From positions 29,510-93,509 of IMG/VR virus record IMGVR_UViG_3300030451_006341: DNA of 64,000 nt. One strand, written 5' to 3'. Positions within the stretch are counted from its first letter, which is position 1, and every line of letters starts with the position of its first letter. The notes under the pieces were generated by a model. It had not been told where the DNA came from. It saw nothing but the letters and a program-made list of their open reading frames with translations, and searched no databases. This DNA comes from a virus. Made by a program: the position numbers and the translations under genes. Of this stretch, positions 38,440 through 45,993 are shown piece by piece.

Positions 38440-39630
38440 TTATGTTGTAAACACGTTTTGGCTTACAATATATTTTGCGCCCGCGGGCGATAAATATCCA
38501 ATGTTTACAAGTTTTGAATTAATTCTTAAATGATGCACTGAGTTATTGACAAACATTTTCAAAAGCAGCGCTGTAATAGTGGCGCCCATTGCTTGGACCC
38601 CATGAAAAGGTGTTAGCGAAAATATTCTAGCAAATAATTGGAACATTTGTGCTTGTTTCTGGACACAACCCATAAGCAAGCCAATAGACTCTTGCATTTC
38701 CAATAAACAATCTGTTAAGTTTTCTCCATAAGGAACACCTTGTAAAAGCTGAACATTTTGCGGAGTGTTAAAAAGGCCGCCCCATAATTTACGCGTGCCA
38801 TCTACATTTCCAGCTATTAGTTCAATGGGTGCTGCTCTGGGTATTGTGCCGCCTAATGAATTTGTTTCAACTTGACCAGCGGCGTATGAACGCCCAGTTA
38901 CAATTTTAACTCCCTCGCTTCCAAAAACTCTTACTTTATCAGACTTTATTCCTATGGCTGCACGTGATGCGGTAGGCTTACCCATCATTGCGTTTGAGCG
39001 CCCCGACACACCTGCAACAATTCCAAAATTTAAATCAACATCTGTAAGTTGGCTAATATAAATTCTTGATGCGTCACAAAAAAAGTTAGGGTCAACAGCT
39101 TTAATTTTTCCTTTAGAAAGCTGTTCTTGTTTACAAGACATGCGACCAACAACTATATCAATTGTATTAGCTCTTGATGAACCTTTACCACCCTTACCAC
39201 TGGCTAACGTACTAGGTCTATCAAAGCCCATAATAATAGCTGCATTATTATTTTTAGATGTTAATTTAGTTTCTCCACGACCAGAAATAAAATTTATGGT
39301 TGGAGCAAGAGGCTCACCTTGAAAAGTACCTTGGCCATCGGGATTAAGTCTGAGAGTATCATTTTTATCAAAAGGTCCTTGATTTGGATTTATAGTTCTA
39401 CCAAACCCAGCTATGTCTGATGCTTGACGAGCAGCCTCTAATCCACTAAGTTCTGATGAGTCACCTGGTGTGTTATTTAGCTTTTGAAGAATATCAAGCT
39501 CTTTTTCTAAATCAAGGCCAGCAAAATCATTTAATGCTTCTGAGTTGCTTGTGTATTGTGAATTAGCTCTTTCTAATTCGTCGTTCAAAAATTTAAGGTA
39601 TTCTTCGTCTGTATACTTCTTTTTTGACAT
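38440..39630 (-). CDS. Virion/baseplate protein of unknown function, 396 residues
   Basis: A 396-residue protein with a charged helical N-terminus (KKYTDEEYLKFLNDELERAN) and a Gly/Ser-rich centre (RPSTLASGKGGKGSSRANTIDIVVGRM), then a regular beta stretch (SRAAIGIKSDKVRVFGSEGVKIVTGR) that could be a short beta-helix. The end is hydrophobic helix. The centre and the position directly after the tail lysozyme suggest a spike or hub component, which is inference. An AGGAA site precedes ATG 39630. Confidence 0.65.
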   Translation of the reverse strand: MSKKKYTDEEYLKFLNDELERANSQYTSNSEALNDFAGLDLEKELDILQKLNNTPGDSSELSGLEAARQASDIAGFGRTINPNQGPFDKNDTLRLNPDGQGTFQGEPLAPTINFISGRGETKLTSKNNNAAIIMGFDRPSTLASGKGGKGSSRANTIDIVVGRMSCKQEQLSKGKIKAVDPNFFCDASRIYISQLTDVDLNFGIVAGVSGRSNAMMGKPTASRAAIGIKSDKVRVFGSEGVKIVTGRSYAAGQVETNSLGGTIPRAAPIELIAGNVDGTRKLWGGLFNTPQNVQLLQGVPYGENLTDCLLEMQESIGLLMGCVQKQAQMFQLFARIFSLTPFHGVQAMGATITALLLKMFVNNSVHHLRINSKLVNIGYLSPAGAKYIVSQNVFTT

Positions 39631-39645
39631 TTTTGTATTCCTGGT

Positions 39646-39661
39646 GTAAATAGTTATTTAC
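39646..39661. repeat. Perfect inverted repeat GTAAATA-GT-TATTTAC
   Basis: A seven-base palindromic pair with a two-base centre lies 16 bases upstream of ATG 39630 and includes the candidate late-promoter hexamer (39647-39652, minus). It may be an operator-like site or a chance result of AT-rich sequence. Confidence 0.4.
39647..39652 (-). promoter_or_regulatory. Candidate late-promoter motif CTATTTAC
   Basis: The minus strand reads AACTATTTACACCAGG with TATTTA ending 16 bases before ATG 39630. Confidence 0.35.
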
Positions 39662-39675
39662 TAAATTATTATATT

Positions 39676-40905
39676 TTATGTCTGATTTTGTGCGTATTCT
39701 TTGCTTAATTCAGTAGCGAGTTTGCCTCTTTCAAGGCCTTTTTTTTCTTTATTGACAGGTTTTTCAAAATCTACACATATTTGATATGCCGCATCAGAGG
39801 GTGACATAATATTACTATTGTATGCAACTGCATTTGGATTTTGAACACTTGGGGGAAACAACTCTCTCATTCTTTCTGCTACATATTCAAATTGTATATT
39901 TTCTTGAGTTATATAATTGAAAATCCTTTCTTCAGTTTCTTCATTAAACCCTTCACGATTTTCTCTCCAATCAGTAATGTTATATGCGCGTACAACAAAT
40001 TTTGCTTTATCGGTGCTTAATAACGCATTTCCTTCACCGTTAGCAGAACACAAATTTAATTGCCAGTACCCAAACGAGCAATAGTTTTTAATTGGTTGAT
40101 ACTGTCTTTTGCCAATTACACTTTCAGGATCGCCAGCATTATTACTTATTAAGCTAGATTCCTCTAACGCGTTAGCGGTAAGACCCCATAAAAAATTATC
40201 TGAAAACCCAGAAAAATGTATACTACTTTTTAATTTTTCAAAAAACTCTGCGGCTGAGCTTTTTTCTTTTAATGTCCATGTTTTTTCAGGAAACGCGTAC
40301 TCGCCTACACTAAGACCTGTACCAAACAATTCAGATAATTTACCACAACTACCATCTTCTTTGTACGCTGCAGTGGCTTCCGCTCTTACCACTTGCTCAA
40401 CAGAATCAAAATAACAATGTTGTAAGTCTATTGGCCCAGCATCACCTGCAGTAATATTAACACTAACAACATCGCCTATTTTTAGTGGGCTGCCGTTATA
40501 ATCATATTTTGATATACAGAGAGTATGCTGGTTGATTATATTTATAAGGCCTTCGTCATCTCCAGTAAACTTTGTAGTATTACATGGATCTTCTAATAAT
40601 TGATGTGGTGATAAAAATTTATTACCTACAATTCTACCCCTAAACATAATTTGCTTACCAAGATTAAAGGCTATATTTGCTGCGGCGCTTCCGACTATAC
40701 TTGCAGCCCCACCAATTGCATTCATTGGAATTATATTAGAATTTATCAGTATTGGAGGTGAAACAACTTTTACAGTTAGTGTATTAACATTGCGGTAAGT
40801 ATTTTTTCTTGTAATACTGTCTACAACATATGCGTCAAAATCGTCAACCTCTTGTGCAGTTGTTAGATTTACATCGGGTGAAATGTCGTATTCGTTGATA
40901 GCCAT
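39676..40905 (-). CDS. Tail/baseplate protein with phage tail-lysozyme domain
   Basis: A 409-residue virion protein that likely opens the cell wall during injection, the role gp5 has in T4. Residues about 235-330 resemble the phage tail lysozyme family: a helix WGLTANALEESSL with a candidate catalytic Glu near residue 247, an Asn/Gly loop, then SFGYWQLNL where the family has G-x-x-QW. The first 200 residues are a beta-rich non-enzymatic domain. It is the first gene of the virion block after gp55. GGAG precedes ATG 40905 by about 9 bases. Confidence 0.7.
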   Translation of the reverse strand: MAINEYDISPDVNLTTAQEVDDFDAYVVDSITRKNTYRNVNTLTVKVVSPPILINSNIIPMNAIGGAASIVGSAAANIAFNLGKQIMFRGRIVGNKFLSPHQLLEDPCNTTKFTGDDEGLINIINQHTLCISKYDYNGSPLKIGDVVSVNITAGDAGPIDLQHCYFDSVEQVVRAEATAAYKEDGSCGKLSELFGTGLSVGEYAFPEKTWTLKEKSSAAEFFEKLKSSIHFSGFSDNFLWGLTANALEESSLISNNAGDPESVIGKRQYQPIKNYCSFGYWQLNLCSANGEGNALLSTDKAKFVVRAYNITDWRENREGFNEETEERIFNYITQENIQFEYVAERMRELFPPSVQNPNAVAYNSNIMSPSDAAYQICVDFEKPVNKEKKGLERGKLATELSKEYAQNQT

Positions 40906-40921
40906 AGCAATGTTCTCCTGT

Positions 40922-40931
40922 TAAATAAATA
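40922..40931 (-). promoter_or_regulatory. Candidate late-promoter motif CTATTTATTTA
   Basis: The minus strand reads CTCCTATTTATTTAACAGGAG. Two overlapping TATTTA hexamers end 16 and 20 bases before the ATG of the tail-lysozyme gene. Confidence 0.35.
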
Positions 40932-40944
40932 GGAGGCGTGCAAA

Positions 40945-41244
40945 TTATTTAATTTCCTCTGTTTGGATTAAATCAAAAAGTTGCTGTTTATCGTGTTCAG
41001 ATAATTCAACAGAATTATTTTGTTCTTTTTGCTTTAGAGAAATAATTTTTACTAATTGTTCATTGGAGCGCTGTAATGTTTCTATATGCTTAGCTGCTAC
41101 TGGGCTCAAATATTTATTTTGTTCTGGTTCTTTAGCTATTTGATTAGCAACTTCATTAAGAAACTCTCTTGCAACTTTTCTGTCATTTCTAATGTTTCCA
41201 AGGGCCTCTTGCACTAAATCATCAAGTGAATTTTTTGTACTCAT
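40945..41244 (-). CDS. Conserved-looking small helical protein after gp55
   Basis: A 99-residue charged protein that is almost all helix (LVQEALGNIRNDRKVAREFLNEVANQI, AAKHIETLQRSNEQLVKIISLKQKEQ), with coiled-coil potential in the second half. It starts inside the gp55 stop (ATGA overlap), so the two are translated together. I have the impression of similar small genes beside gp55 in marine T4-like phages, but do not know a function. Confidence 0.65.
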   Translation of the reverse strand: MSTKNSLDDLVQEALGNIRNDRKVAREFLNEVANQIAKEPEQNKYLSPVAAKHIETLQRSNEQLVKIISLKQKEQNNSVELSEHDKQQLFDLIQTEEIK

Positions 41245-41951
41245 AGCGTTCCAGACTCCCAGTCAGTTTTAAAACAATAATATTTTTTTCTAAATTTTTT
41301 AAGAGAATTCACAATTTGTTTTGTGTTTAAGCCAGTGATTTCTCTAAGGTATAGATAAATAGCTTTTTTGTTAAATATTTCTATGTCCTCTTTAGAGTCA
41401 AACAAAATTATAATTGCTTGATATACTTTAAGATCATTATCTTTCATTTGGGACGAGTCCCATGATTTTAATTCTTCATAAAATAGTTTCCAAAATTCTT
41501 CTTCAACTCGATTACTAACATATGATTCATTGGTTGATAAAAATTCTTCTTCATAATTTTTTGATATGTTGTCAAAATCAACTTCTCTTTGGTTTCTCTT
41601 TTGTTGTCTTTTAACTTTATGAATAAACCAATTTTTTGTAATAACTGAAAAATATGAAAATGCTTTTGAGCCCTTAGCTGGATCATATTTATCTAAAATT
41701 GTCATTAACCATATTTTACACTCATCACGCAAATAATCTATATTTGGCAAATTAGTAAACTTATACGTAAAAACAATTTTATCCACCATTTCATTAAATG
41801 CTGGTTCAATCCAACGAACATATAGCTCGGTTCTTCTTTTACTACAATTAACTTTGCAGTATTCAATTATTGCATCTTCATGATCTTGCGTAAAATAATG
41901 ATTTTTATTTTTTGGCCTTCTGCCTCTACGCTTCTTTGTCTGTGTTGTCAT
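41241..41951 (-). CDS. gp55: Late-transcription sigma factor, gp55-like
   Basis: A 236-residue phage sigma factor that redirects host RNA polymerase to late promoters. After a basic N-terminus (KKRRGRRPKNKN), residues about 40-115 hold the region-2-like core: RTELYVRWIEPAFNEMVDKI, then LDKYDPAKGSKAFSYFSVIT and KNWFIHKVKRQQKRNQRE. A reading frame open to 42041 exists, but ATG 41951 (MTTQTKKRRG) is chosen because it removes an unlikely 30-residue hydrophobic extension inside the upstream gene. The gene overlaps its neighbours by 26 and 4 bases. It stands between the glycan island and the late virion genes it should switch on. Confidence 0.88.
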   Translation of the reverse strand: MTTQTKKRRGRRPKNKNHYFTQDHEDAIIEYCKVNCSKRRTELYVRWIEPAFNEMVDKIVFTYKFTNLPNIDYLRDECKIWLMTILDKYDPAKGSKAFSYFSVITKNWFIHKVKRQQKRNQREVDFDNISKNYEEEFLSTNESYVSNRVEEEFWKLFYEELKSWDSSQMKDNDLKVYQAIIILFDSKEDIEIFNKKAIYLYLREITGLNTKQIVNSLKKFRKKYYCFKTDWESGTL

Positions 41952-42258
41952 TAATTTGTTCCGTTTCTTCCTCTGCATCAGCATATTGATAAATAAAGTC
42001 AAATGTATCCATTTGTTCATTAAACGAGCGCGCATGTTCAATAAGAGAGCCTAATGTTTCATCACCATAAAACATTTCCATCTCATAAACTGACTCTAGA
42101 TGACCAGTGAAAGTATCTACCATACTACCTAAATCATTTAATTCCTGAGAAATAAATAATAATTTTGCTGCTACATTCCTAGCGTATATTATTAATCCCA
42201 TGTTTAACAAAATTGATAATGTAGCTATAGCAGATAAAATAATTTCAAGGCGACTCAT
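41926..42258 (-). CDS. Small membrane-anchored protein next to gp55
   Basis: A 110-residue protein with one N-terminal membrane segment (about residues 5-26, IILSAIATLSILLNMGLIIYA) and a soluble acidic helical domain (VDTFTGHLESVYEMEMFYGDETLGSLIEHA). Function unknown. The gene lies in a tightly overlapped group with the zinc-ribbon gene and gp55, and I recall similar genes at this position in T4-like cyanophages. Confidence 0.7.
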   Translation of the reverse strand: MSRLEIILSAIATLSILLNMGLIIYARNVAAKLLFISQELNDLGSMVDTFTGHLESVYEMEMFYGDETLGSLIEHARSFNEQMDTFDFIYQYADAEEETEQINDNTDKEA

Positions 42259-42505
42259 ACTCAGTACTCCGTGCTTCTTCTTTTTGTTTTTCTAAAATCT
42301 CACGATTTTTTTCAATATATTCTTTAGTTACGCTTCCAACTTTATGTTCTGTTTCCTTGCTAGACGAAGAAAAAAATTTATCAAATACTTTATTCATACT
42401 ATTTTTTGCGCCGCACTCAGAACAATCCTCAAGCGTTTCTGACATACGCAAAAATACAGTTTGTATTTGATTACAAGCTGTGCATTGGAAACGATATCTT
42501 GGCAT
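42245..42505 (-). CDS. FmdB-like zinc-ribbon protein
   Basis: An 86-residue protein with an N-terminal zinc ribbon (C8-x2-C11 and C28-x2-C31; PRYRFQCTACNQIQ), the pattern of the small FmdB family of putative regulatory proteins. The C-terminal 50 residues are a charged helix (TKEYIEKNREILEKQKEEA). It might bind a nucleic acid or a transcription protein such as gp55 nearby, which is inference only. It overlaps the downstream membrane-protein gene by 14 bases. Confidence 0.75.
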   Translation of the reverse strand: MPRYRFQCTACNQIQTVFLRMSETLEDCSECGAKNSMNKVFDKFFSSSSKETEHKVGSVTKEYIEKNREILEKQKEEARSTEYESP

Positions 42506-42708
42506 TATTTTACCATGTTTTCTAAATCGTCATTAGTAATCGCACTATTATCTGTAAATCTTACAGTTGGTGGATTAGTAACAACAAGACCTTGTTCACC
42601 TTCCTCTAAATCAAAACCTTTAAGTATTGGAACTATATCGATTTGATTTAAAAGTGACTCTTGTAGGGCCATCATTACTGCGCCAAGCGCTTGATTAGAA
42701 AATTTCAT
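42505..42708 (-). CDS. Small conserved phage protein, 67 residues
   Basis: A 67-residue protein starting MKFSNQALGAVMMALQESLL. ATG 42708 is chosen over the longer frame (to 42792) because a strong AAAGGAG site lies just upstream and the extension is inside the cupin gene. Its stop overlaps the next ATG by one base. No function is known to me; the N-terminal helix followed by an acidic strand region resembles a small protein seen near gp55 in marine T4-like phages. Confidence 0.65.
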   Translation of the reverse strand: MKFSNQALGAVMMALQESLLNQIDIVPILKGFDLEEGEQGLVVTNPPTVRFTDNSAITNDDLENMVK

Positions 42709-42709
42709 T

Positions 42710-43069
42710 TTAATCTCCTTTGTGAATACGATAGCTATCGCTATCAAAATGTTGTGTAGAAAATTCAAATAATTCAGTATCTTGTAAAGCAATCATTTGG
42801 TGTCTAAGTCCTCTATAAACATGAAAGTTGTCACCAGCTTCTAAAATAAGTTCTTTTGCTAATTTGATATCGTCAAATTCAGAATATTTTACTAAAATTT
42901 TACCAGACTGAATATAAAATACTTCGTCTTTTAAAATATGATAATGCCAAGAGCAGCGCTTTCCTTTAACAAAATATAAAAGCTTACCGCAATATTCTTC
43001 ATTGTTGACGATCCATTTTTCAAATCCCCAACCTTTAGGCACGAATTTCATTTTTAAAGAAGTCTCCAT
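42710..43069 (-). CDS. Cupin-fold sugar-pathway protein
   Basis: A 119-residue single-domain cupin. The first motif is WHYHILKDEVFYIQSGKI (residues about 41-58, with His/Glu metal ligands) and the second DNFHVYRGLRHQMIA. This is the mannose-6-phosphate-isomerase-type cupin seen in many polysaccharide clusters, where it may isomerise a sugar or bind one. ATG 43069 has AAAGGA 7 bases upstream; ATG 43051 with GGAG is also possible. It is the last gene of the glycan island. Confidence 0.75.
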   Translation of the reverse strand: METSLKMKFVPKGWGFEKWIVNNEEYCGKLLYFVKGKRCSWHYHILKDEVFYIQSGKILVKYSEFDDIKLAKELILEAGDNFHVYRGLRHQMIALQDTELFEFSTQHFDSDSYRIHKGD

Positions 43070-43367
43070 CTTTCATTCCTTTGTCATCAATGTATACATC
43101 ACCCGCGGGCTTACCTAAATGTAAACTATGAAATTTTACTCCCCATTCAATTAATTGTTTTCTAGTAAATTCATAAAATGCGCGATTAGCATATCCTGCA
43201 TTATTATTGCTCCTACCCATACCTCTGGCTGTTAAAAAAACAATTGTATTACCATCGTCATATAACTTATTAATCTTTTCTATTCTATCAATATATGGTA
43301 TGGCAAATCCATAGTTTCCATCAGTCAAACTGCATATTGTCCCATCAATATCAAAAACGTAAGTCAC
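43035..43367 (-). CDS. HAD-superfamily sugar-phosphate phosphatase, small
   Basis: A 110-residue minimal HAD hydrolase. Motif I is FDIDGT (residues 5-10), motif II FLTARG, a Lys and motif III/IV-like region KPAGDVYIDDKGM at 86-98. The zinc loop typical of the heptose bisphosphatase GmhB is absent, so it is not a clear GmhB, though it could do the same step. It starts with GTG at 43367, overlapping the previous stop as GTGA, with GGAG 8 bases before. Likely substrate: a sugar phosphate made by the kinase encoded just upstream. Confidence 0.8.
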   Translation of the reverse strand: MTYVFDIDGTICSLTDGNYGFAIPYIDRIEKINKLYDDGNTIVFLTARGMGRSNNNAGYANRAFYEFTRKQLIEWGVKFHSLHLGKPAGDVYIDDKGMKDGDFFKNEIRA

Positions 43368-43756
43368 TTGTTGTTCTCCAGTATATTTGTAGTCGAATAA
43401 TTACCTATTCTATTAAAAAACATTAATTTTTTAGCGTAGTTTTGGCCAACAACTTTTTTACCTTTCCAATCTGAACCAATAACCATTATATCAGGATTGT
43501 TTAATTTTATTAAATTTTCTAATTGTTCTGTTGAATCAAACAACAAAACTTCATCAACATACTTAATGCTTTCAAGGGCAAATTTTCTATCTTCTTGATG
43601 ATTATATGGCCTATTTGGGCCCTTGTCTTTGCTTACTTTAGAGTCTGTGTCTACTCCAACTATAAGCTTATCACCTAAAGATTTAGCATATTTTAACATT
43701 TCAAAGTGGCCGCGGTGCAAAACATCAAAACAACCATTAGTCCATACCACACTCAT
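43364..43756 (-). CDS. Nucleotidyltransferase, HldE C-domain-like (ADP-heptose synthase type)
   Basis: A 130-residue nucleotidyltransferase that would couple a sugar-1-phosphate to a nucleotide. TNGCFDVLHRGHFEMLKYAK carries the HxGH signature (HRGH), and YNHQEDRKFALESIKYVDEV and IMVIGSDWKGKKVVGQ match the HldE/RfaE second domain. ATG 43756 is chosen because it makes an ATGA overlap with the kinase stop; a longer frame to 43798 exists. The kinase and this protein together equal a split HldE. Confidence 0.82.
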   Translation of the reverse strand: MSVVWTNGCFDVLHRGHFEMLKYAKSLGDKLIVGVDTDSKVSKDKGPNRPYNHQEDRKFALESIKYVDEVLLFDSTEQLENLIKLNNPDIMVIGSDWKGKKVVGQNYAKKLMFFNRIGNYSTTNILENNK

Positions 43757-44484
43757 ATTGACGCAACTCCCATTTTTTGAACAACCTTGGTTGAACAATC
43801 ATTAGCAAATTTAATTGATAAATCAATATTGTTAGTTTCACAAAACTTATAACACAACGCAGCTACAAATGTGTCGCCTGCTCCAGATGTATCTTTTACT
43901 TCAACCAAAGGAACATCGTATACTTTATTTTGATATATGCACCCATTTGGTCCTTTAGTAACAATTAGGTTTTTCATTGTTTTGCTAGTCAAATATTGTT
44001 TTGTATTTTCATATTCATAGTGATTAATTTTTATAAAAGTAAATTCAGATGCCCAATCACCTATTATTTTTTTGGTGTCTAAAAAGCTAATACGAGAATG
44101 AACTGAAATATGTCTTAAGTCCTCTTTAGATAAAAAGCCTTTATTATAATCTGATACTACTACTGCATCATATAATTTAAAGTTAATTTCTTGAATATTA
44201 CAAATACCATATTTGTCATCGTTTTCATCTAATCTCATAAACATGTGATTTGTTCTTCTATCAACAAATCTAGTTTTAGTGATGGACTTCCAATTATTGT
44301 TTGTACATATGTTTGGATTTGCGCCCAAAGACTGTAAATTTGCATATACGTTCATAGCCATCCCGCCGTTTTTAATTAATTTTATAGCATTAAAAACAGG
44401 AACAGGGGCTTCAGGACACAGCCTGTTGCACGTTCCATAGTGGAAGATATCATTACAACTTTCTCCGATAACCAAAATCTTCAT
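43753..44484 (-). CDS. PfkB-family sugar kinase, HldE N-domain-like
   Basis: A 243-residue carbohydrate kinase. It opens ILVIGESCNDIFHYGTCNRLCPEAPVPVF, as HldE/RfaE kinases do, and closes with DTSGAGDTFVAAL, the PfkB active-site signature with its catalytic Asp. At 243 residues it is shorter than the usual ~310. It overlaps the nucleotidyltransferase gene by four bases, and the pair matches the two halves of bifunctional HldE. Expected reaction: phosphorylation of heptose-7-phosphate or a related sugar. No isomerase GmhA is present in the window. Confidence 0.82.
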   Translation of the reverse strand: MKILVIGESCNDIFHYGTCNRLCPEAPVPVFNAIKLIKNGGMAMNVYANLQSLGANPNICTNNNWKSITKTRFVDRRTNHMFMRLDENDDKYGICNIQEINFKLYDAVVVSDYNKGFLSKEDLRHISVHSRISFLDTKKIIGDWASEFTFIKINHYEYENTKQYLTSKTMKNLIVTKGPNGCIYQNKVYDVPLVEVKDTSGAGDTFVAALCYKFCETNNIDLSIKFANDCSTKVVQKMGVASI

Positions 44485-45494
44485 CTGCTTAGGTATCTCT
44501 TTCCACTTGAAATATTGTCACGCCAATAATTTAAAAGATCCAACATTGTTTGTTCAAAACTAATTTCAGGTTGCCAGCCAGTATGCTGTTTAAATTTATT
44601 GGTATCAGGAACTTGTAAATCAGCGTCAATAGGTCTTAATCTATCTGGATCAATTTCAACAGTAATGTCATTTCTAGTAGATAGTGATATTAAATAATCT
44701 AGCATGTCTCTGACAGAACAACTAAATGAGCCGCCTATATTATAGTATTCACCAGCAATTGGGTTTTGAGTTACCAACATATAATATGCACGTACAGCAT
44801 CTCTAACATCAGACCATGTTCTAAGTGAGTCAAGATTTCCAACTTTAATAATTGGTTCTTGCAAGCCAGCTTCAATCATTGCAATTTGTTTTGCAAACGT
44901 AGACTCGGCAAATACATCACCACGGCGGGGTCCAGTATGTGTAAACATGCGCGTTGTCATGACTGTCATGCCGTATGCTTCAGCGTAAAAACGCCCAATT
45001 AAGTCAGTGCCAACTTTAGAAATTGCATAGGGAGAAGCAGGGTGAAACGTAATATCTTCATGAATTGGTAAAAACTCTTTTGGCACCCGACCAAACACTT
45101 CTGAAGATGCACAAACGTGGATGATAGGATCTTGATTTAGTTTTTTAATTGCATCAAGAACTTTAGCAGTTCCTAATATGTTTGTCTCTAATGTCTCAAG
45201 TGGCGATTCAAAGCTAGTCTTAGGATAACTTTGGGCAGCTAAATGAAATACATAATCTGGTTTTATTTTATCAAATACATGAAGCATGGAACTTAAATCA
45301 TTAATATCCCCATATTCAACAAATACTCTATCTTTTTTGTTAACTCTGTTCATGAGATGTTCAATGTTATCAGTTTTATCGTTCCATCTCATAAGACCAT
45401 AAACATCCCAATCGGTATTATTCAGCAAAAAATCAGCCAAATGTGATCCAACCATACCAGTAAAGCCAGTTATAAATGCAATTTTATTTGACAT
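44481..45494 (-). CDS. gmd: GDP-mannose 4,6-dehydratase
   Basis: A 337-residue short-chain dehydrogenase that converts GDP-mannose to GDP-4-keto-6-deoxymannose, the entry to fucose, rhamnose and related sugars. The Rossmann motif TGFTGMVGSHLADFLL, the loop HLAAQSYPKTSFESP, the SSEVFG motif and the catalytic YAISK are all intact, and the C-terminal RPIDADLQVPDTNKFKQHTGW is typical. ATG 45494 has AAGGTG close upstream; ATG 45509 is an alternative. It could act on a GDP-heptose instead, given the kinase and nucleotidyltransferase downstream. Confidence 0.88.
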   Translation of the reverse strand: MSNKIAFITGFTGMVGSHLADFLLNNTDWDVYGLMRWNDKTDNIEHLMNRVNKKDRVFVEYGDINDLSSMLHVFDKIKPDYVFHLAAQSYPKTSFESPLETLETNILGTAKVLDAIKKLNQDPIIHVCASSEVFGRVPKEFLPIHEDITFHPASPYAISKVGTDLIGRFYAEAYGMTVMTTRMFTHTGPRRGDVFAESTFAKQIAMIEAGLQEPIIKVGNLDSLRTWSDVRDAVRAYYMLVTQNPIAGEYYNIGGSFSCSVRDMLDYLISLSTRNDITVEIDPDRLRPIDADLQVPDTNKFKQHTGWQPEISFEQTMLDLLNYWRDNISSGKRYLSR

Positions 45495-45993
45495 AATCAC
45501 CTTGCTCATCTCTCATTGACAACACTGGATTACTAATTGGCCACCAAAAATCCCACTCAGGATCGTTCCATTTAATTGTAAACTGTTGACCATCTTCAAA
45601 GTGTGTGTTTTGTTTATAAAAATATACTATATCTTCAAGTGCTAAAATTGAATTACCAATTCCTGATGGTAATAAAAGCATGTTTTTATTTTGTTCACTT
45701 AGTGTAAAAGATTGCCATTTTTTGTATGTTGGCGAATCGGGACGGTTATCTGCTATTAAGGCATAGCCTGCACCTTTCAGTACTGTTACCAATTTAGTGG
45801 TTTTCCAATCACCATGTAGTCCTCTAAGAACACCTTTTCTAGAAATTGATACATCATCTTGGATAAAAACTTCAGACGTGACATCTTTAAAATTTTTAGA
45901 ATCATATAACTCCATATATGAGCCACGATGATCTTCAAACCTATCAGGGATTATTAATTTAACACCATGTAGTTTAGTATCCAAAACTTGCAT
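45484..45993 (-). CDS. RmlC-like nucleotide-sugar 3,5-epimerase
   Basis: A 169-residue cupin epimerase of the dTDP-4-dehydrorhamnose 3,5-epimerase type. VLRGLHGDWKTTKLV contains the catalytic His, and DNRPDSPTYKKWQSFTLSEQN and LLLPSGIGNSILAL are family blocks. The usual AHGF stretch is changed to GNSI. Lying between the dehydratase and an epimerase/reductase, it probably works on a 4-keto-6-deoxy sugar made by Gmd. It overlaps Gmd by 11 bases and shares one base with the upstream epimerase. Confidence 0.85.
   Translation of the reverse strand: MQVLDTKLHGVKLIIPDRFEDHRGSYMELYDSKNFKDVTSEVFIQDDVSISRKGVLRGLHGDWKTTKLVTVLKGAGYALIADNRPDSPTYKKWQSFTLSEQNKNMLLLPSGIGNSILALEDIVYFYKQNTHFEDGQQFTIKWNDPEWDFWWPISNPVLSMRDEQGDYVK

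Noticed and set aside
41952-42041. Longer gp55 starting at 42041
   Set aside because: The extension is a hydrophobic antiphase reading of the membrane-protein gene; family proteins begin with the basic stretch after ATG 41951.
43035-43367. HAD protein as a true GmhB heptose bisphosphatase
   Set aside because: The zinc-binding Cys/His loop of GmhB is absent, so only a general sugar-phosphate phosphatase can be claimed.
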